Under the pieces are notes generated by a model. That model was given only the letters and a program-made list of their open reading frames with translations, was not told where the DNA came from and ran no database searches. DNA of 10,808 nt, taken from NCBI GenBank assembly GCA_947625005.1, contig CANQNA010000042.1:1-10808 (forward strand), given 5' to 3'. Shown here piece by piece: positions 1 to 7,238 of the stretch. This DNA is from an uncultured Bacilli bacterium (lineage in GTDB: Bacteria; Bacillota_I; Bacilli_A; RF39; UBA660). The position numbers and the translations under genes were made by a program. Position 1 is the first letter of the stretch. Each line of letters starts with the position of its first letter.

Positions 1-1
1 T

Positions 2-463
2 CAATTTGGAGGACAACGTTTTGGAGAAATGGAAGTTTGGGCCTTATATGCTTATGGTGCTGCTAATGTTTTACAAGAAATTATTACTACGAAGTCAGAT
101 GATGTTACAGGACGTGTTAAAGTATATGAAGCTTTAGTAAAAGGTAAACCAGTACCAAATGCTGGTGTTCCAGAAAGTTTTAGAGTTTTAATTAAAGAAT
201 TCCAAGCATTAGGATTAAACATTGAAATGATTGATAATGATGGAGTTAGTCATGAATTAAAAGAATTAGAAGAAAATGATGATGACGACAAAGATGCCAT
301 TACAATCGATGAAATAGATGTTGCAGGTATAGTTAAAGCAGAAGAAGAAACTACTACGGAAAAAACTGAACAAATTCCCGATGAGGAAAATGATGAAATA
401 AATGAACAAGAACCAACTGAAGAATTATCACAAGTTGAATTAGGGGAAGGGGATGAAATGTAA
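2..463 (+). CDS. rpoB: RNA polymerase beta subunit, C-terminal part (5' end outside window)
   Basis: This is the last 153 residues of the beta subunit of RNA polymerase, read in frame from base 2; the beginning lies left of the window. The visible start is the highly conserved C-terminal block ([19 protein letters not shown]), which packs against beta' in the clamp and active-centre region, followed by the segment around [15 protein letters not shown]. The last 75 or so residues form a low-complexity tail rich in Glu and Asp, including a run of four Asp. Acidic beta tails are known in Bacillus and relatives, so this is expected rather than odd. The TAA stop shares its final A with the ATG of rpoC, so the two genes are translationally coupled. 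The family identification is certain; only the upstream part cannot be judged. Confidence 0.97.
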   Translation, partial: QFGGQRFGEMEVWALYAYGAANVLQEIITTKSDDVTGRVKVYEALVKGKPVPNAGVPESFRVLIKEFQALGLNIEMIDNDGVSHELKELEENDDDDKDAITIDEIDVAGIVKAEEETTTEKTEQIPDEENDEINEQEPTEELSQVELGEGDEM

Positions 464-3400
464 TGATAGAAGTTAATAATATTAGTGGAATAAAAATTGG
501 TATTGCCAGTCCTGAAAAAATTAGAAGCTGGTCATATGGTGAAATTAAAAAACCTGAAACTATCAACTATCGTACATTGAAACCTGAAAAAGATGGTTTA
601 TTCTGTGAAAAAATCTTTGGCCCAACAAAAGATTATGAATGTAGTTGTGGTAAATATAAGAGATTAAGATATAAAAATGTTGTTTGTGATAAATGTGGAG
701 TAGAAGTAACTCGTTCTAAAGTTCGTCGTGAACGTATGGGACATATTGAACTTGCTTCTCCTTGTTCTCATATTTGGTTTTTTAAAGGAGTTCCTTCAAA
801 AATGGGTCTTGTACTTGATATGAGCCCAAGAGATTTAGAAGAAGTTTTATACTTTGTAAGTTATGTCGTAATAAATCCAGGAAACGCTCCTTTAGAGAAA
901 AAACAAACTTTATCTGATAAAGAATATCGTGCATATTACGAAAAATATGGAAATTCTTTTGAAGTTGGCATGGGAGCAGAAGCTATTCAAAAACTTTTAA
1001 AAGATGTTGATGTAGCTAAAGAAGTAGAAGAATTAAGGAAAGAATTAGATGGTTCTACTGGACAAAAAAGAATTAGATTAGGTAAACGTTTAGAATGTTT
1101 AGTATCATTTTTAGAAAGTGGTAATAAACCTGAATGGATGGTACTTAATGTTATTCCTGTTATTCCTCCAGAATTAAGACCAATGATTCAATTAGATGGT
1201 GGTAGATTTGCTACAAGTGATTTAAATGATTTATATCGTCGTATTATAAATCGTAATAATCGTTTAAAGAAATTACTTGAATTAGGTGCACCTTCAATTA
1301 TTGTCCAAAATGAAAAACGTATGTTACAAGAAGCAGTTGATACATTATTTGATAATGGACGTCGTGGTAGAAGTGTTACTGCTGCAGGAAATAGACCATT
1401 AAAATCTTTATCAAGTATGTTAAAAGGTAAACAAGGACGTTTCCGTCAAAACTTATTAGGAAAACGTGTTGACTATTCTGGACGTTCAGTTATTGTTGTT
1501 GGACCAAATTTAAAAATGTATCAATGCGGTATTCCTAAAGAAATGGCTCTTGAACTATTTAAACCTCATGTAATTCATGGAATTGTCTCTCGTGGACTTG
1601 CTCATAACATTAAAGGAGCGAAAAAATTAATTGACAATCGTGATGAATGTGTTTGGGATATTGTAGAAGATGTTATTACAGAACATCCTGTAATGCTTAA
1701 CCGTGCTCCAACATTACATAGATTAGGTATTCAAGCTTTTGAACCTAAATTAGTTGGTGGTAAAGCAATTAGATTACACCCATTAGTATGTACGGCTTTT
1801 AATGCCGACTTTGATGGAGACCAAATGGCTGTTCACGTTCCAATTAGTGAAGAAGCAAAAGCTGAAGCGAGAATCTTAATGCTTGGTGCTAATAATATCT
1901 TAAGTCCAAAAGATGGAAAACCTATTGTTACACCTTCCCAAGATATGGTTTTAGGTAATTATTATTTAACAATTGAAACTGCTGGAGAAGAACATGAAGG
2001 AAAAGTTTATAAAAATTCTAATGAAGTATTAATGGCTTATGAAAGAAGAGAAATTACTTTACATACAAGAATTGCTCTTCCAGTATCATCTTTTAAATAT
2101 AAATTATTTATAGATGAAGTAAAAGATAAATATTTAGTTACAACTGCAGGAAAATTAATATTTAATGAAATATTACCAGATACTTTCCCTTATATTAATG
2201 AACCAACTAAGGAAAATATTACAAGTATTACCCCAAGTAAATTTTTCTTATCTCCGGGAACAAATATAAAAGAAGCAATTAGTAAAATGGAACTTACAAA
2301 CCCATTCGATAAAAAGACATTACAAAATATAATTGCTCAAATATTTAAGTTATATAAAACTACTGAAACAAGTATTATGCTTGATAAATTAAAAGATTTA
2401 GGATTTAAATATTCTACTGTTGCTGGTATTACTTTCTCAATTCATGATGTTGTTACAAGTGAACACAAAGATGAAATTATTGAAGAAGGAAAGAAAAAAG
2501 TTGATGCTATTAATAAACAATATAAACGTGGTTTAATTACTGAAGAAGAAAGAAAAACTAGTGTTTGTGATGTTTGGTTAAAAGTAACTAATAAAGTTCA
2601 TGGCGAACTTGGAGATATGTCTAAAAAATTAGTAGATAATCCAATATTTATGATGATGAATAGTGGAGCTCGTGGTAGTGTTAACCAATTTGGACAAATG
2701 GCTGGTATGCGTGGATTAATGGCTAAACCAAATGGTGAAATGGTAGAAATTCCTATAACTTCATCATTAGTTGATGGACTTTCAGTAAACGAATTCTTCT
2801 TAAATACTCATGGTGCACGTAAAGGATCAGCTGATACAGCTTTACGTACTGCCGATTCTGGATACTTAACAAGACGTTTAGTTGATGTTGCTCAAGATAT
2901 TATTGTTAAAGATGAAGATTGTGGAAGCTTTACAGGATTAACAGTTAGAGATTTCATTGATGAAAAAGATGGTAGTGTAATTGAACCATTAGTAGAAAGA
3001 ATTGTTGGTAGATTTACTGCTAAAAAAGTAGTTAATCCCGAAACTAAAGAAGTTATTGTTGATAAAGATGTTATGATTACTGAAAATATTGCTGCAAAAA
3101 TTGAAAAAGCAGGAATTAAAGAAGTAGAAATTAGAAGTATCTTAACATGTAAAAGTTCTAATGGAGTATGTCAAAAATGTTATGGGCGTAACCTTGCTAC
3201 AGGTAATTTAGTAGAAACTGGAGAAGCAGTTGGTATTATGGCTGCTCAATCTATTGGAGAACCTGGTACTCAGTTAACCATGAGAACATTCCACTCAGGT
3301 GGTGTCGCAGGTGCTGATGATATTACTCAAGGTCTTCCTCGTGTTGAAGAATTATTTGAAGCTCGTAATCCTAAAGGAAAAGCAACAATTGCAGAAATAA

Positions 3401-4143
3401 GTGGTAAAGTTGAAACTATCGAAGACGTTAATGGTAAATGGAAAATCATTGTTTCAAATGATACAGAAGCTCGTGAACATGTTACAACTTATGGAGCAAA
3501 AGTTCGAGTTGCTGTAAATGACGTTGTTAATGCTGGAGATAAATTAACAGAAGGTACTATTTCTCCAAAAGAATTACTTGCTGTTACTGATCCAATAACT
3601 ACTCAAGAATATATCTTAAAAGAAATTCAAAAAGTTTATAAATCACAAGGTGTTGATATCTCTGATAAACACGTAGAAATTATTGCTAGTCGTATGATCA
3701 ATAAGATGAGAGTAGTAGACGAAGGAGATACTGATTTAGTAGCAGGACTAACTGTTTCTATTCGTGAATTTACCGAAAGAAATAAACCAGTTATCTTAAA
3801 TGGTGGCATTCCAGCTACAGGTAGACCTATTATCTTAGGTATTACTAAGTCTTCTTTGGAAACTGATTCCTTCTTATCAGCAGCTTCTTTCCAAGAAACA
3901 ACAAGAGTTTTAACAGATGCTGCTATCAAAGGAAAAGTTGATCACTTATATGGTCTAAAAGAAAATGTAATTATTGGTAAACTAATCCCAGCAGGAACTG
4001 GAGCAGCTCAATATAAAAATATTGATATTGCTTTAGAAAGAGAATTTATGACTGATGAACCTAGTGAAGTTTTAGAAGAAAAATTCTTAGATAATAATTC
4101 AAATGATAATATTATAGTTTTAGAAGAAGGAACTGCTAATTAA
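463..4143 (+). CDS. rpoC: DNA-directed RNA polymerase beta' subunit
   Basis: Complete beta' subunit of 1226 residues, the catalytic clamp subunit of RNA polymerase. The N-terminal zinc site is C60, C62, C75 and C78. The catalytic motif NADFDGDQ lies at 447-454, with Asp449, Asp451 and Asp453 holding the Mg2+. The second zinc site is C820 with C896, C903 and C906. Bridge-helix and trigger-loop regions follow around residues 735-980 ([48 protein letters not shown]). No large lineage insert is apparent. The ATG overlaps the rpoB stop by one base, and AAGGGG at 447-452 lies 10 bases upstream as ribosome binding site. The N-terminus fits the family start (compare MIEVNN with the common MLDVNN). 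An oddity is SSLVDGL at 767-773 and KGSAD at 787-791, where most bacteria have NFREGL and KGLAD. In many Bacillota rpsL follows; here the operon ends in hairpins facing hup. Confidence 0.98.
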   Translation: MIEVNNISGIKIGIASPEKIRSWSYGEIKKPETINYRTLKPEKDGLFCEKIFGPTKDYECSCGKYKRLRYKNVVCDKCGVEVTRSKVRRERMGHIELASPCSHIWFFKGVPSKMGLVLDMSPRDLEEVLYFVSYVVINPGNAPLEKKQTLSDKEYRAYYEKYGNSFEVGMGAEAIQKLLKDVDVAKEVEELRKELDGSTGQKRIRLGKRLECLVSFLESGNKPEWMVLNVIPVIPPELRPMIQLDGGRFATSDLNDLYRRIINRNNRLKKLLELGAPSIIVQNEKRMLQEAVDTLFDNGRRGRSVTAAGNRPLKSLSSMLKGKQGRFRQNLLGKRVDYSGRSVIVVGPNLKMYQCGIPKEMALELFKPHVIHGIVSRGLAHNIKGAKKLIDNRDECVWDIVEDVITEHPVMLNRAPTLHRLGIQAFEPKLVGGKAIRLHPLVCTAFNADFDGDQMAVHVPISEEAKAEARILMLGANNILSPKDGKPIVTPSQDMVLGNYYLTIETAGEEHEGKVYKNSNEVLMAYERREITLHTRIALPVSSFKYKLFIDEVKDKYLVTTAGKLIFNEILPDTFPYINEPTKENITSITPSKFFLSPGTNIKEAISKMELTNPFDKKTLQNIIAQIFKLYKTTETSIMLDKLKDLGFKYSTVAGITFSIHDVVTSEHKDEIIEEGKKKVDAINKQYKRGLITEEERKTSVCDVWLKVTNKVHGELGDMSKKLVDNPIFMMMNSGARGSVNQFGQMAGMRGLMAKPNGEMVEIPITSSLVDGLSVNEFFLNTHGARKGSADTALRTADSGYLTRRLVDVAQDIIVKDEDCGSFTGLTVRDFIDEKDGSVIEPLVERIVGRFTAKKVVNPETKEVIVDKDVMITENIAAKIEKAGIKEVEIRSILTCKSSNGVCQKCYGRNLATGNLVETGEAVGIMAAQSIGEPGTQLTMRTFHSGGVAGADDITQGLPRVEELFEARNPKGKATIAEISGKVETIEDVNGKWKIIVSNDTEAREHVTTYGAKVRVAVNDVVNAGDKLTEGTISPKELLAVTDPITTQEYILKEIQKVYKSQGVDISDKHVEIIASRMINKMRVVDEGDTDLVAGLTVSIREFTERNKPVILNGGIPATGRPIILGITKSSLETDSFLSAASFQETTRVLTDAAIKGKVDHLYGLKENVIIGKLIPAGTGAAQYKNIDIALEREFMTDEPSEVLEEKFLDNNSNDNIIVLEEGTAN

Positions 4144-4154
4144 GTTCCTTTTTT
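4127..4154 (+). terminator. Intrinsic terminator overlapping the rpoC stop codon
   Basis: AAGGAAC (4127-4133) pairs perfectly with GTTCCTT (4144-4150) around a 10-base loop, and six T residues run from 4149 to 4154. The rpoC stop codon TAA (4141-4143) is the last part of the loop, so the left arm is made of the final rpoC codons. A ribosome finishing rpoC would cover the hairpin, so its efficiency probably depends on release of the ribosome. The second hairpin just downstream may act as backup. Confidence 0.6.
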
Positions 4155-4162
4155 AATGCAAG

Positions 4163-4192
4163 AAAAAAAGCTTATTTCTAAGCTTCTTTTTT
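4163..4192. terminator. Bidirectional terminator between convergent rpoC and hup
   Basis: AAGCTTA and TAAGCTT (7 bp) flank a short TTTC loop. An A run sits on the left and a T run on the right, so both strands show a stem followed by a U tract. It lies between the rpoC stop (4143) and the hup stop (4195) and should end both transcripts. For rpoC it is the second of two hairpins. Confidence 0.75.
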
Positions 4193-4194
4193 AA

Positions 4195-4467
4195 TTAATT
4201 TAATGCGTCTTTTAATTTGCTTCCAGCTTTAAATGAAGCAACAACTTTTGCAGGAATTTTAAGAGGTTCTTTAGTTAAAGGATTAATTCCTTCTCTAGCA
4301 GCTCTTTTTTTAGCAGAGAAAGTACCGAAACCAACTAATGTAACTTTTCCTTCTTTTTTTAATCCTTTTTCAATTCCTTTTAATACAGCATCTAAAGCTT
4401 TTCCAGCTGCTGCTTTTGATAATCCTGCTTCTTCTGCAACGATTTCAATTAATTCGTTCTTTGACAT
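4195..4467 (-). CDS. hup: HU family DNA-binding protein
   Basis: A 90-residue histone-like HU protein, a nucleoid protein that binds and bends DNA as a dimer. The N-terminal helical half contains KNELIEIVAEEAGLSKAAAG. The core block GFGTFSAKKRAAR occupies about 46-58. The DNA-binding beta arm follows, with the intercalating Pro63 in INPLTKE, and the protein ends in a short C-terminal helix. The usual arm motif is RNP; here the residue before NP is Ile62-equivalent in place of Arg, a modest change that keeps the proline. Length is close to the usual 90-92. A GGGAGG ribosome binding site sits at 4477-4482, nine bases before the ATG. It lies downstream of spoIVA on the same strand, the same neighbourhood as hbs in Bacillus subtilis. 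A terminator separates the two, so HU probably has its own promoter in the 4468-4584 gap. The name hbs would also fit. Confidence 0.97.
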   Translation of the reverse strand: MSKNELIEIVAEEAGLSKAAAGKALDAVLKGIEKGLKKEGKVTLVGFGTFSAKKRAAREGINPLTKEPLKIPAKVVASFKAGSKLKDALN

Positions 4468-4482
4468 TTTCTATTTCCTCCC

Positions 4483-4508
4483 GTACATATTATTTATAAG
4501 GCATGTAC
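4483..4508 (-). promoter_or_regulatory. Possible hup promoter/operator with a GTACAT inverted repeat
   Basis: Directly upstream of the hup ribosome binding site, GTACAT (4483-4488) and ATGTAC (4503-4508) form a 6-bp inverted repeat with 14 bases between. On the minus strand the interval contains TATAAA (4493-4498), a reasonable -10 box placed about 10 bases ahead of GGGAGG. No good -35 is seen 17 bases upstream (TTATAT). The repeat therefore straddles the candidate -10 and could be an operator, or in a longer transcript a leader hairpin abutting the ribosome binding site. The promoter assignment is tentative; the repeat itself is plain in the sequence. Confidence 0.35.
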
Positions 4509-4584
4509 CTTACATATATAAATTATCAAATATTTAGCATAAATGCAAGAAAAAAGAGCTATTTTTAGAAAAAAATTAATATTT

Positions 4585-4611
4585 AAAAAAAACTAGTAAA
4601 ATTATACTAGT
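4585..4611 (-). terminator. Intrinsic terminator after spoIVA
   Basis: On the minus strand ACTAGTA (4605-4611) pairs with TACTAGT (4592-4598) around a six-base loop, followed by eight U residues (A run 4585-4592 on the plus strand). It starts four bases beyond the spoIVA TAA at 4615-4617. It separates the sporulation transcript from the constitutively needed hup gene. Confidence 0.8.
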
Positions 4612-4614
4612 ATT

Positions 4615-6093
4615 TTATAATACAATAGCGATTAAATTATTACTTCCTTTATTAACTATTTTAGTTGCAATTGAAGCAAGTTTATATCTTGTAGCATCAG
4701 GCATAATAGATAATTTTGCTTGAATTCCTTCTTTTACTATATCATCTAAACTACGACCAAATATTTCGCTTTTCCAAATACTTTGTGGTTCTGTTTCATA
4801 ATCTTTCATAATATGATCAATTAACTCTTTACTTTGCATTTCACTACCTATAATTGGTTCAAATGTACTTTCTACATCAACTTTAAGCAAATGAATTGAA
4901 CTTGCTACTGCTTTTAATTTAACTCCATATCTGTTTCCTTGTTTGATAATTTCTGGAGTTTCTAATTTCATGTCATTTAAGGATGGATAAACAATACCAT
5001 ATCCTGTACTTCTTGCTTGTTTTAAAGCGTTCTTAATTGCTTCTGTTTCTTCTTTATCTTCACTAAATGAAGTAAATATTTTAAGTAAACTAGCTTTTGT
5101 TAAGGAAACTTCTCCTACAACACTCTTTAAGGTTTCATTATATAACTCATCACTACTAGTTAAATTAAGTGTTACTACTCCTAAAGAAGTATCAACATCA
5201 CTTATATAAGCTTTATTAATAAACTCACTGTCTGTAAAATAACTAATCATATTTTCTACATCTTTTAATTTATTTACAGACATAATACTTTCTCTAATTT
5301 TTTCCATGTAATGCATCTTTATTGGATTTTTATTATTTAAAACATGAACCCATTCAGGAATTTTGATAGAAACATCTACTACAGGGAATTCATATAACGC
5401 TGTTTTTAAAACATTATATAAATCTATTTCATTCATATTTGCAATATCCATAGGTAGAATAGGGGTATCATAAGTTCCTCGCATTTCTTCAGCTAAATTT
5501 TTAGTAACATCACTATTAGGATGAGTACTATTTAAAATAATTATAAATGGTTTATTAATTTCTTTTAATTCAGAAACAACTTTTTCTTCTGCTTCTACAA
5601 ATTCATTTCTACCTAATGTCCCAATACTTCCATCAGTGGTTACAACAATTCCAATAGTTGAATGATCTTTAATAACTTTTTCTGTTCCAATTTCCGCAGC
5701 TTCGATAAATGGTATTTCATCATCATACCAAGGAGTTTTTACGAGTCTTGGATTACCTAACTCATCTTCATATCCGCTTGCTCCTGGAGTTACATAACCT
5801 ACACAATCAATTAATTTTACTTTAGTTGTTATTTCATCTAAAGTAATAGTCGCCCCATCACTTGGAACAAATTTAGGTTCAGTTGTCATAATTTGTTTGC
5901 CTGCTGCACTTTGAGGAATCTCATCTAAACATTTTTTCTTTTCGTAATCATCTTGTATATTAGGAACTACAAGAGTTTCAATAACTTTCTTAATAAACGT
6001 TGATTTTCCTGTTCTAACTGCACCCACAACACCTAAATAAATCTCTCCATTTCCTCTTGCTGATATACTTTTAATGATATCTTTCTTTTCCAT
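4615..6093 (-). CDS. spoIVA: Stage IV sporulation protein A, spore coat morphogenetic ATPase
   Basis: SpoIVA polymerises on the outer forespore membrane, using ATP, to form the basement layer of the spore coat. The 492 residues equal the Bacillus subtilis protein length as I remember it, and similarity runs end to end. Visible motifs are the Walker A loop GAVRTGKST (24-32, Lys30), QSAAGK at 61-66, Thr70-Thr71 where the family's sensor threonines lie, and LIDCVGY with Asp96 as Walker B. STIGIVVTTDGSIG, the PWYDDE segment and the C-terminal block IFGRSLDDIVKEGIQAKLS also match. The end LIAIVL fits the conserved hydrophobic tail needed for localisation and assembly. The ATG at 6093 follows a GAAAGG ribosome binding site at 6105-6110, 11 bases away. 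A SigE-like promoter lies just upstream and a terminator just downstream, so the gene is probably monocistronic and mother-cell specific. It precedes hup, as in B. subtilis. Confidence 0.98.
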   Translation of the reverse strand: MEKKDIIKSISARGNGEIYLGVVGAVRTGKSTFIKKVIETLVVPNIQDDYEKKKCLDEIPQSAAGKQIMTTEPKFVPSDGATITLDEITTKVKLIDCVGYVTPGASGYEDELGNPRLVKTPWYDDEIPFIEAAEIGTEKVIKDHSTIGIVVTTDGSIGTLGRNEFVEAEEKVVSELKEINKPFIIILNSTHPNSDVTKNLAEEMRGTYDTPILPMDIANMNEIDLYNVLKTALYEFPVVDVSIKIPEWVHVLNNKNPIKMHYMEKIRESIMSVNKLKDVENMISYFTDSEFINKAYISDVDTSLGVVTLNLTSSDELYNETLKSVVGEVSLTKASLLKIFTSFSEDKEETEAIKNALKQARSTGYGIVYPSLNDMKLETPEIIKQGNRYGVKLKAVASSIHLLKVDVESTFEPIIGSEMQSKELIDHIMKDYETEPQSIWKSEIFGRSLDDIVKEGIQAKLSIMPDATRYKLASIATKIVNKGSNNLIAIVL

Positions 6094-6115
6094 TAGTTCA
6101 CTAACCTTTCAACTA

Positions 6116-6144
6116 ATTCTATGTAACAAAAAAACTTTTATTAC
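6116..6144 (-). promoter_or_regulatory. Candidate SigE-type sporulation promoter for spoIVA
   Basis: On the minus strand GTAATAAA (6137-6144) and CATAGAAT (6116-6123) are separated by 13 bases. The SigE pattern in Bacillus is close to GTCATATT, 13-15 bases, CATACAAT; the -10 here matches 7 of 8 and the -35 matches 5 of 8. In B. subtilis spoIVA is known to be transcribed by SigE in the mother cell. Transcription would start around 6109, right at the GAAAGG ribosome binding site, giving a leader of about 16 bases. No comparably good SigA pair is seen. Confidence 0.5.
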
Positions 6145-6189
6145 ATAAACTATTATTTTTGATAAAATAGAGAATCAATTTAAGAACAT

Positions 6190-6222
6190 AAAAAAACTCA
6201 CGTATTAGTGAGTTATTTTTTT
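6190..6222 (-). terminator. Terminator after tRNA-Ser (probably bidirectional)
   Basis: AACTCAC (6195-6201) and GTGAGTT (6208-6214) form a 7-bp stem with a six-base loop GTATTA. On the minus strand it is followed by seven U residues. It begins 10 bases beyond the tRNA 3' end. The plus strand also has a T run at 6216-6222, so it could work both ways. It should prevent tRNA or lipoprotein-operon transcription from entering spoIVA. Confidence 0.8.
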
Positions 6223-6223
6223 A

Positions 6224-6314
6224 TGGCGGAGCAGGAGAGATTTGAACTCTCGCGCCGGTTGCCCGACCTACACCCTTAGCAGGGGCGCCTCTTCAACCAC
6301 TTGAGTACTACTCC
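6224..6314 (-). tRNA. tRNA-Ser (anticodon GCU)
   Basis: A 91-base class II tRNA reading AGC and AGU serine codons. The acceptor stem GGAGTAG pairs with CTGCTCC (one G-T wobble), followed by discriminator G and an encoded CCA. The D arm CTC/GAG, the anticodon arm CGCCC-CTGCTAA-GGGTG with anticodon GCT, a long variable arm of about 19 bases typical of serine tRNAs, and the T arm GAGAG-TTCAAAT-CTCTC are all intact. It stands alone between spoIVA and the lipoprotein gene. It has its own promoter at 6331-6359 with a leader of about 10 bases and its own terminator, but may also be the 3' part of a transcript coming from yidD. Confidence 0.97.
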
Positions 6315-6320
6315 AAATAG

Positions 6321-6371
6321 GCATAAATAAATTTTACTATAAGTTTAAATCAAAGTCAAATATATTTATGC
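6321..6371. repeat. 9-bp inverted repeat enclosing the tRNA-Ser promoter
   Basis: GCATAAATA at 6321-6329 and its exact reverse complement TATTTATGC at 6363-6371 are separated by 33 bases that contain the -35 and -10 boxes. As RNA it would be a long-looped hairpin without a U tract, so it is not a convincing terminator for the lipoprotein gene. As DNA it could be a pair of protein half-sites. AT-rich sequence makes a chance match quite possible. Confidence 0.5.
6331..6359 (-). promoter_or_regulatory. SigA-type promoter for tRNA-Ser
   Basis: On the minus strand TTGACT (6354-6359) and TAAAAT (6331-6336) are exactly 17 bases apart, each matching five of six consensus positions. The predicted start is near 6324, ten bases before the tRNA 5' end. 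The promoter lies between the lipoprotein stop and the tRNA. It is enclosed by a perfect 9-bp inverted repeat (6321-6329 and 6363-6371). Confidence 0.75.
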
Positions 6372-6378
6372 ATTTTAC

Positions 6379-7236
6379 TTAATTATAAAGTTCTGCTTTA
6401 ATAGCTTCCATATTTTCATTCATTAATACTTCAAAATCAATTCCATTTTTTATATCTTTTTCACTTAAATGGCTTAAAGATTTAATTACCACAACATCTG
6501 CTCCTGCTTCTTTAAGTTTTTTTATAGTATCAGTTTCTTTATCAACAGTAACAAATATATTAGAAATAGATTTTTCTTTAATTAATCTTTCTACTCTATG
6601 AATAGTATCTTGAGTTAATTCGTCATTTTCTACAACACTAATAACTTCAATTCCATAGTTTTCTAAAAATCTTAGAGAATCATTACCAACTACTATGACT
6701 TTATCATTAGAATTTTCTGCCATTATTCTATATTCTGCATCATATTCGCTCATTAATACTTTAATTTTTTCATAATTTTCTTCTATAGCATCTTGCATTG
6801 ATTTATTATTAATGTAATCTATTAATCCATCTTTAATATTTTGGGCCAACATTAAATAGTTAGAAGGGCTTATAAATAGTTCATCTGTTTCATATTTAAT
6901 ACTTAATCCTTTAGAAACATCAATTATTTTTAAAGCTTTGTTTTGATATAAAAATGTGGCTGCAAGTTGTTTTTCATCGCTTAATCCATTATAAATAAAC
7001 ATTTCACTATTTGCATATTCTTTAACTTGTTTATTAGTTAAATCATAAGTACTAGTTTCTATTCCATGAGGATAAATACTTTTAACTGTACTATTTTCTC
7101 CATATAATGAATTTACTAAGTATTCAATAGGATATACAGTAGTAATAATATTCGCTCCATCTAAATCATCTTTTTTAAAGCAACCCGTAAGCATTAATAG
7201 CATGCATAATAAAATTAATATTCTTTTTATTCTCAT
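6379..7236 (-). CDS. ZnuA/TroA-like substrate-binding lipoprotein with degenerate metal site
   Basis: A 285-residue lipoprotein of the metal-binding ABC substrate-binding fold (cluster 9, ZnuA/TroA/AdcA). A basic N-terminus, a hydrophobic stretch and the lipobox LTGC with Cys19 predict lipid anchoring on the outer face of the membrane. Family landmarks follow in order: ITTVYPIEYLV (31-41), PHGIE with His57, FIYNG (80-84), FISPSNYLMLAQNI (121-134), VVVGNDSLRFLENYGI (181-196), EAGADVVVI (243-251) and a final NENMEAI helix. In the family three His and one Asp/Glu bind Zn or Mn. Here only His57 is kept: the second site reads DELF with Glu119, the third GNDS with Asn185, and the last KSL in place of DPL near 252. 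No permease or ATPase gene is next to it. Its ATG lies two bases after the yidD stop, with GAGG inside the yidD end, so the genes are coupled. Substrate and role are unknown; sensing, a low-affinity metal site or a non-metal role are all possible. Confidence 0.82.
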   Translation of the reverse strand: MRIKRILILLCMLLMLTGCFKKDDLDGANIITTVYPIEYLVNSLYGENSTVKSIYPHGIETSTYDLTNKQVKEYANSEMFIYNGLSDEKQLAATFLYQNKALKIIDVSKGLSIKYETDELFISPSNYLMLAQNIKDGLIDYINNKSMQDAIEENYEKIKVLMSEYDAEYRIMAENSNDKVIVVGNDSLRFLENYGIEVISVVENDELTQDTIHRVERLIKEKSISNIFVTVDKETDTIKKLKEAGADVVVIKSLSHLSEKDIKNGIDFEVLMNENMEAIKAELYN

Positions 7237-7238
7237 AT

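Noticed and set aside
236..460. Acidic RpoB tail as a novel domain
   Set aside because: Low-complexity acidic C-terminal tails are known for RpoB in Bacillus and relatives.
354..566. Antisense frame with a hydrophobic, membrane-like translation across the rpoB/rpoC junction
   Set aside because: The hydrophobic residues are the reverse complement of the acidic rpoB tail; nothing supports it as a gene.
3636..3929. Open frame antisense inside rpoC
   Set aside because: It lies wholly within conserved rpoC coding sequence; composition alone explains it.
4217..4537. Open frame on the plus strand opposite hup (106 residues)
   Set aside because: It is the antisense shadow of the well-supported hup gene, has no recognisable domain and no convincing ribosome binding site.
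6182..6188. AAGAACA resembling the SpoIIID site core upstream of spoIVA
   Set aside because: The motif is too degenerate for AT-rich DNA, the full site is incomplete, and it lies beyond the tRNA terminator edge.
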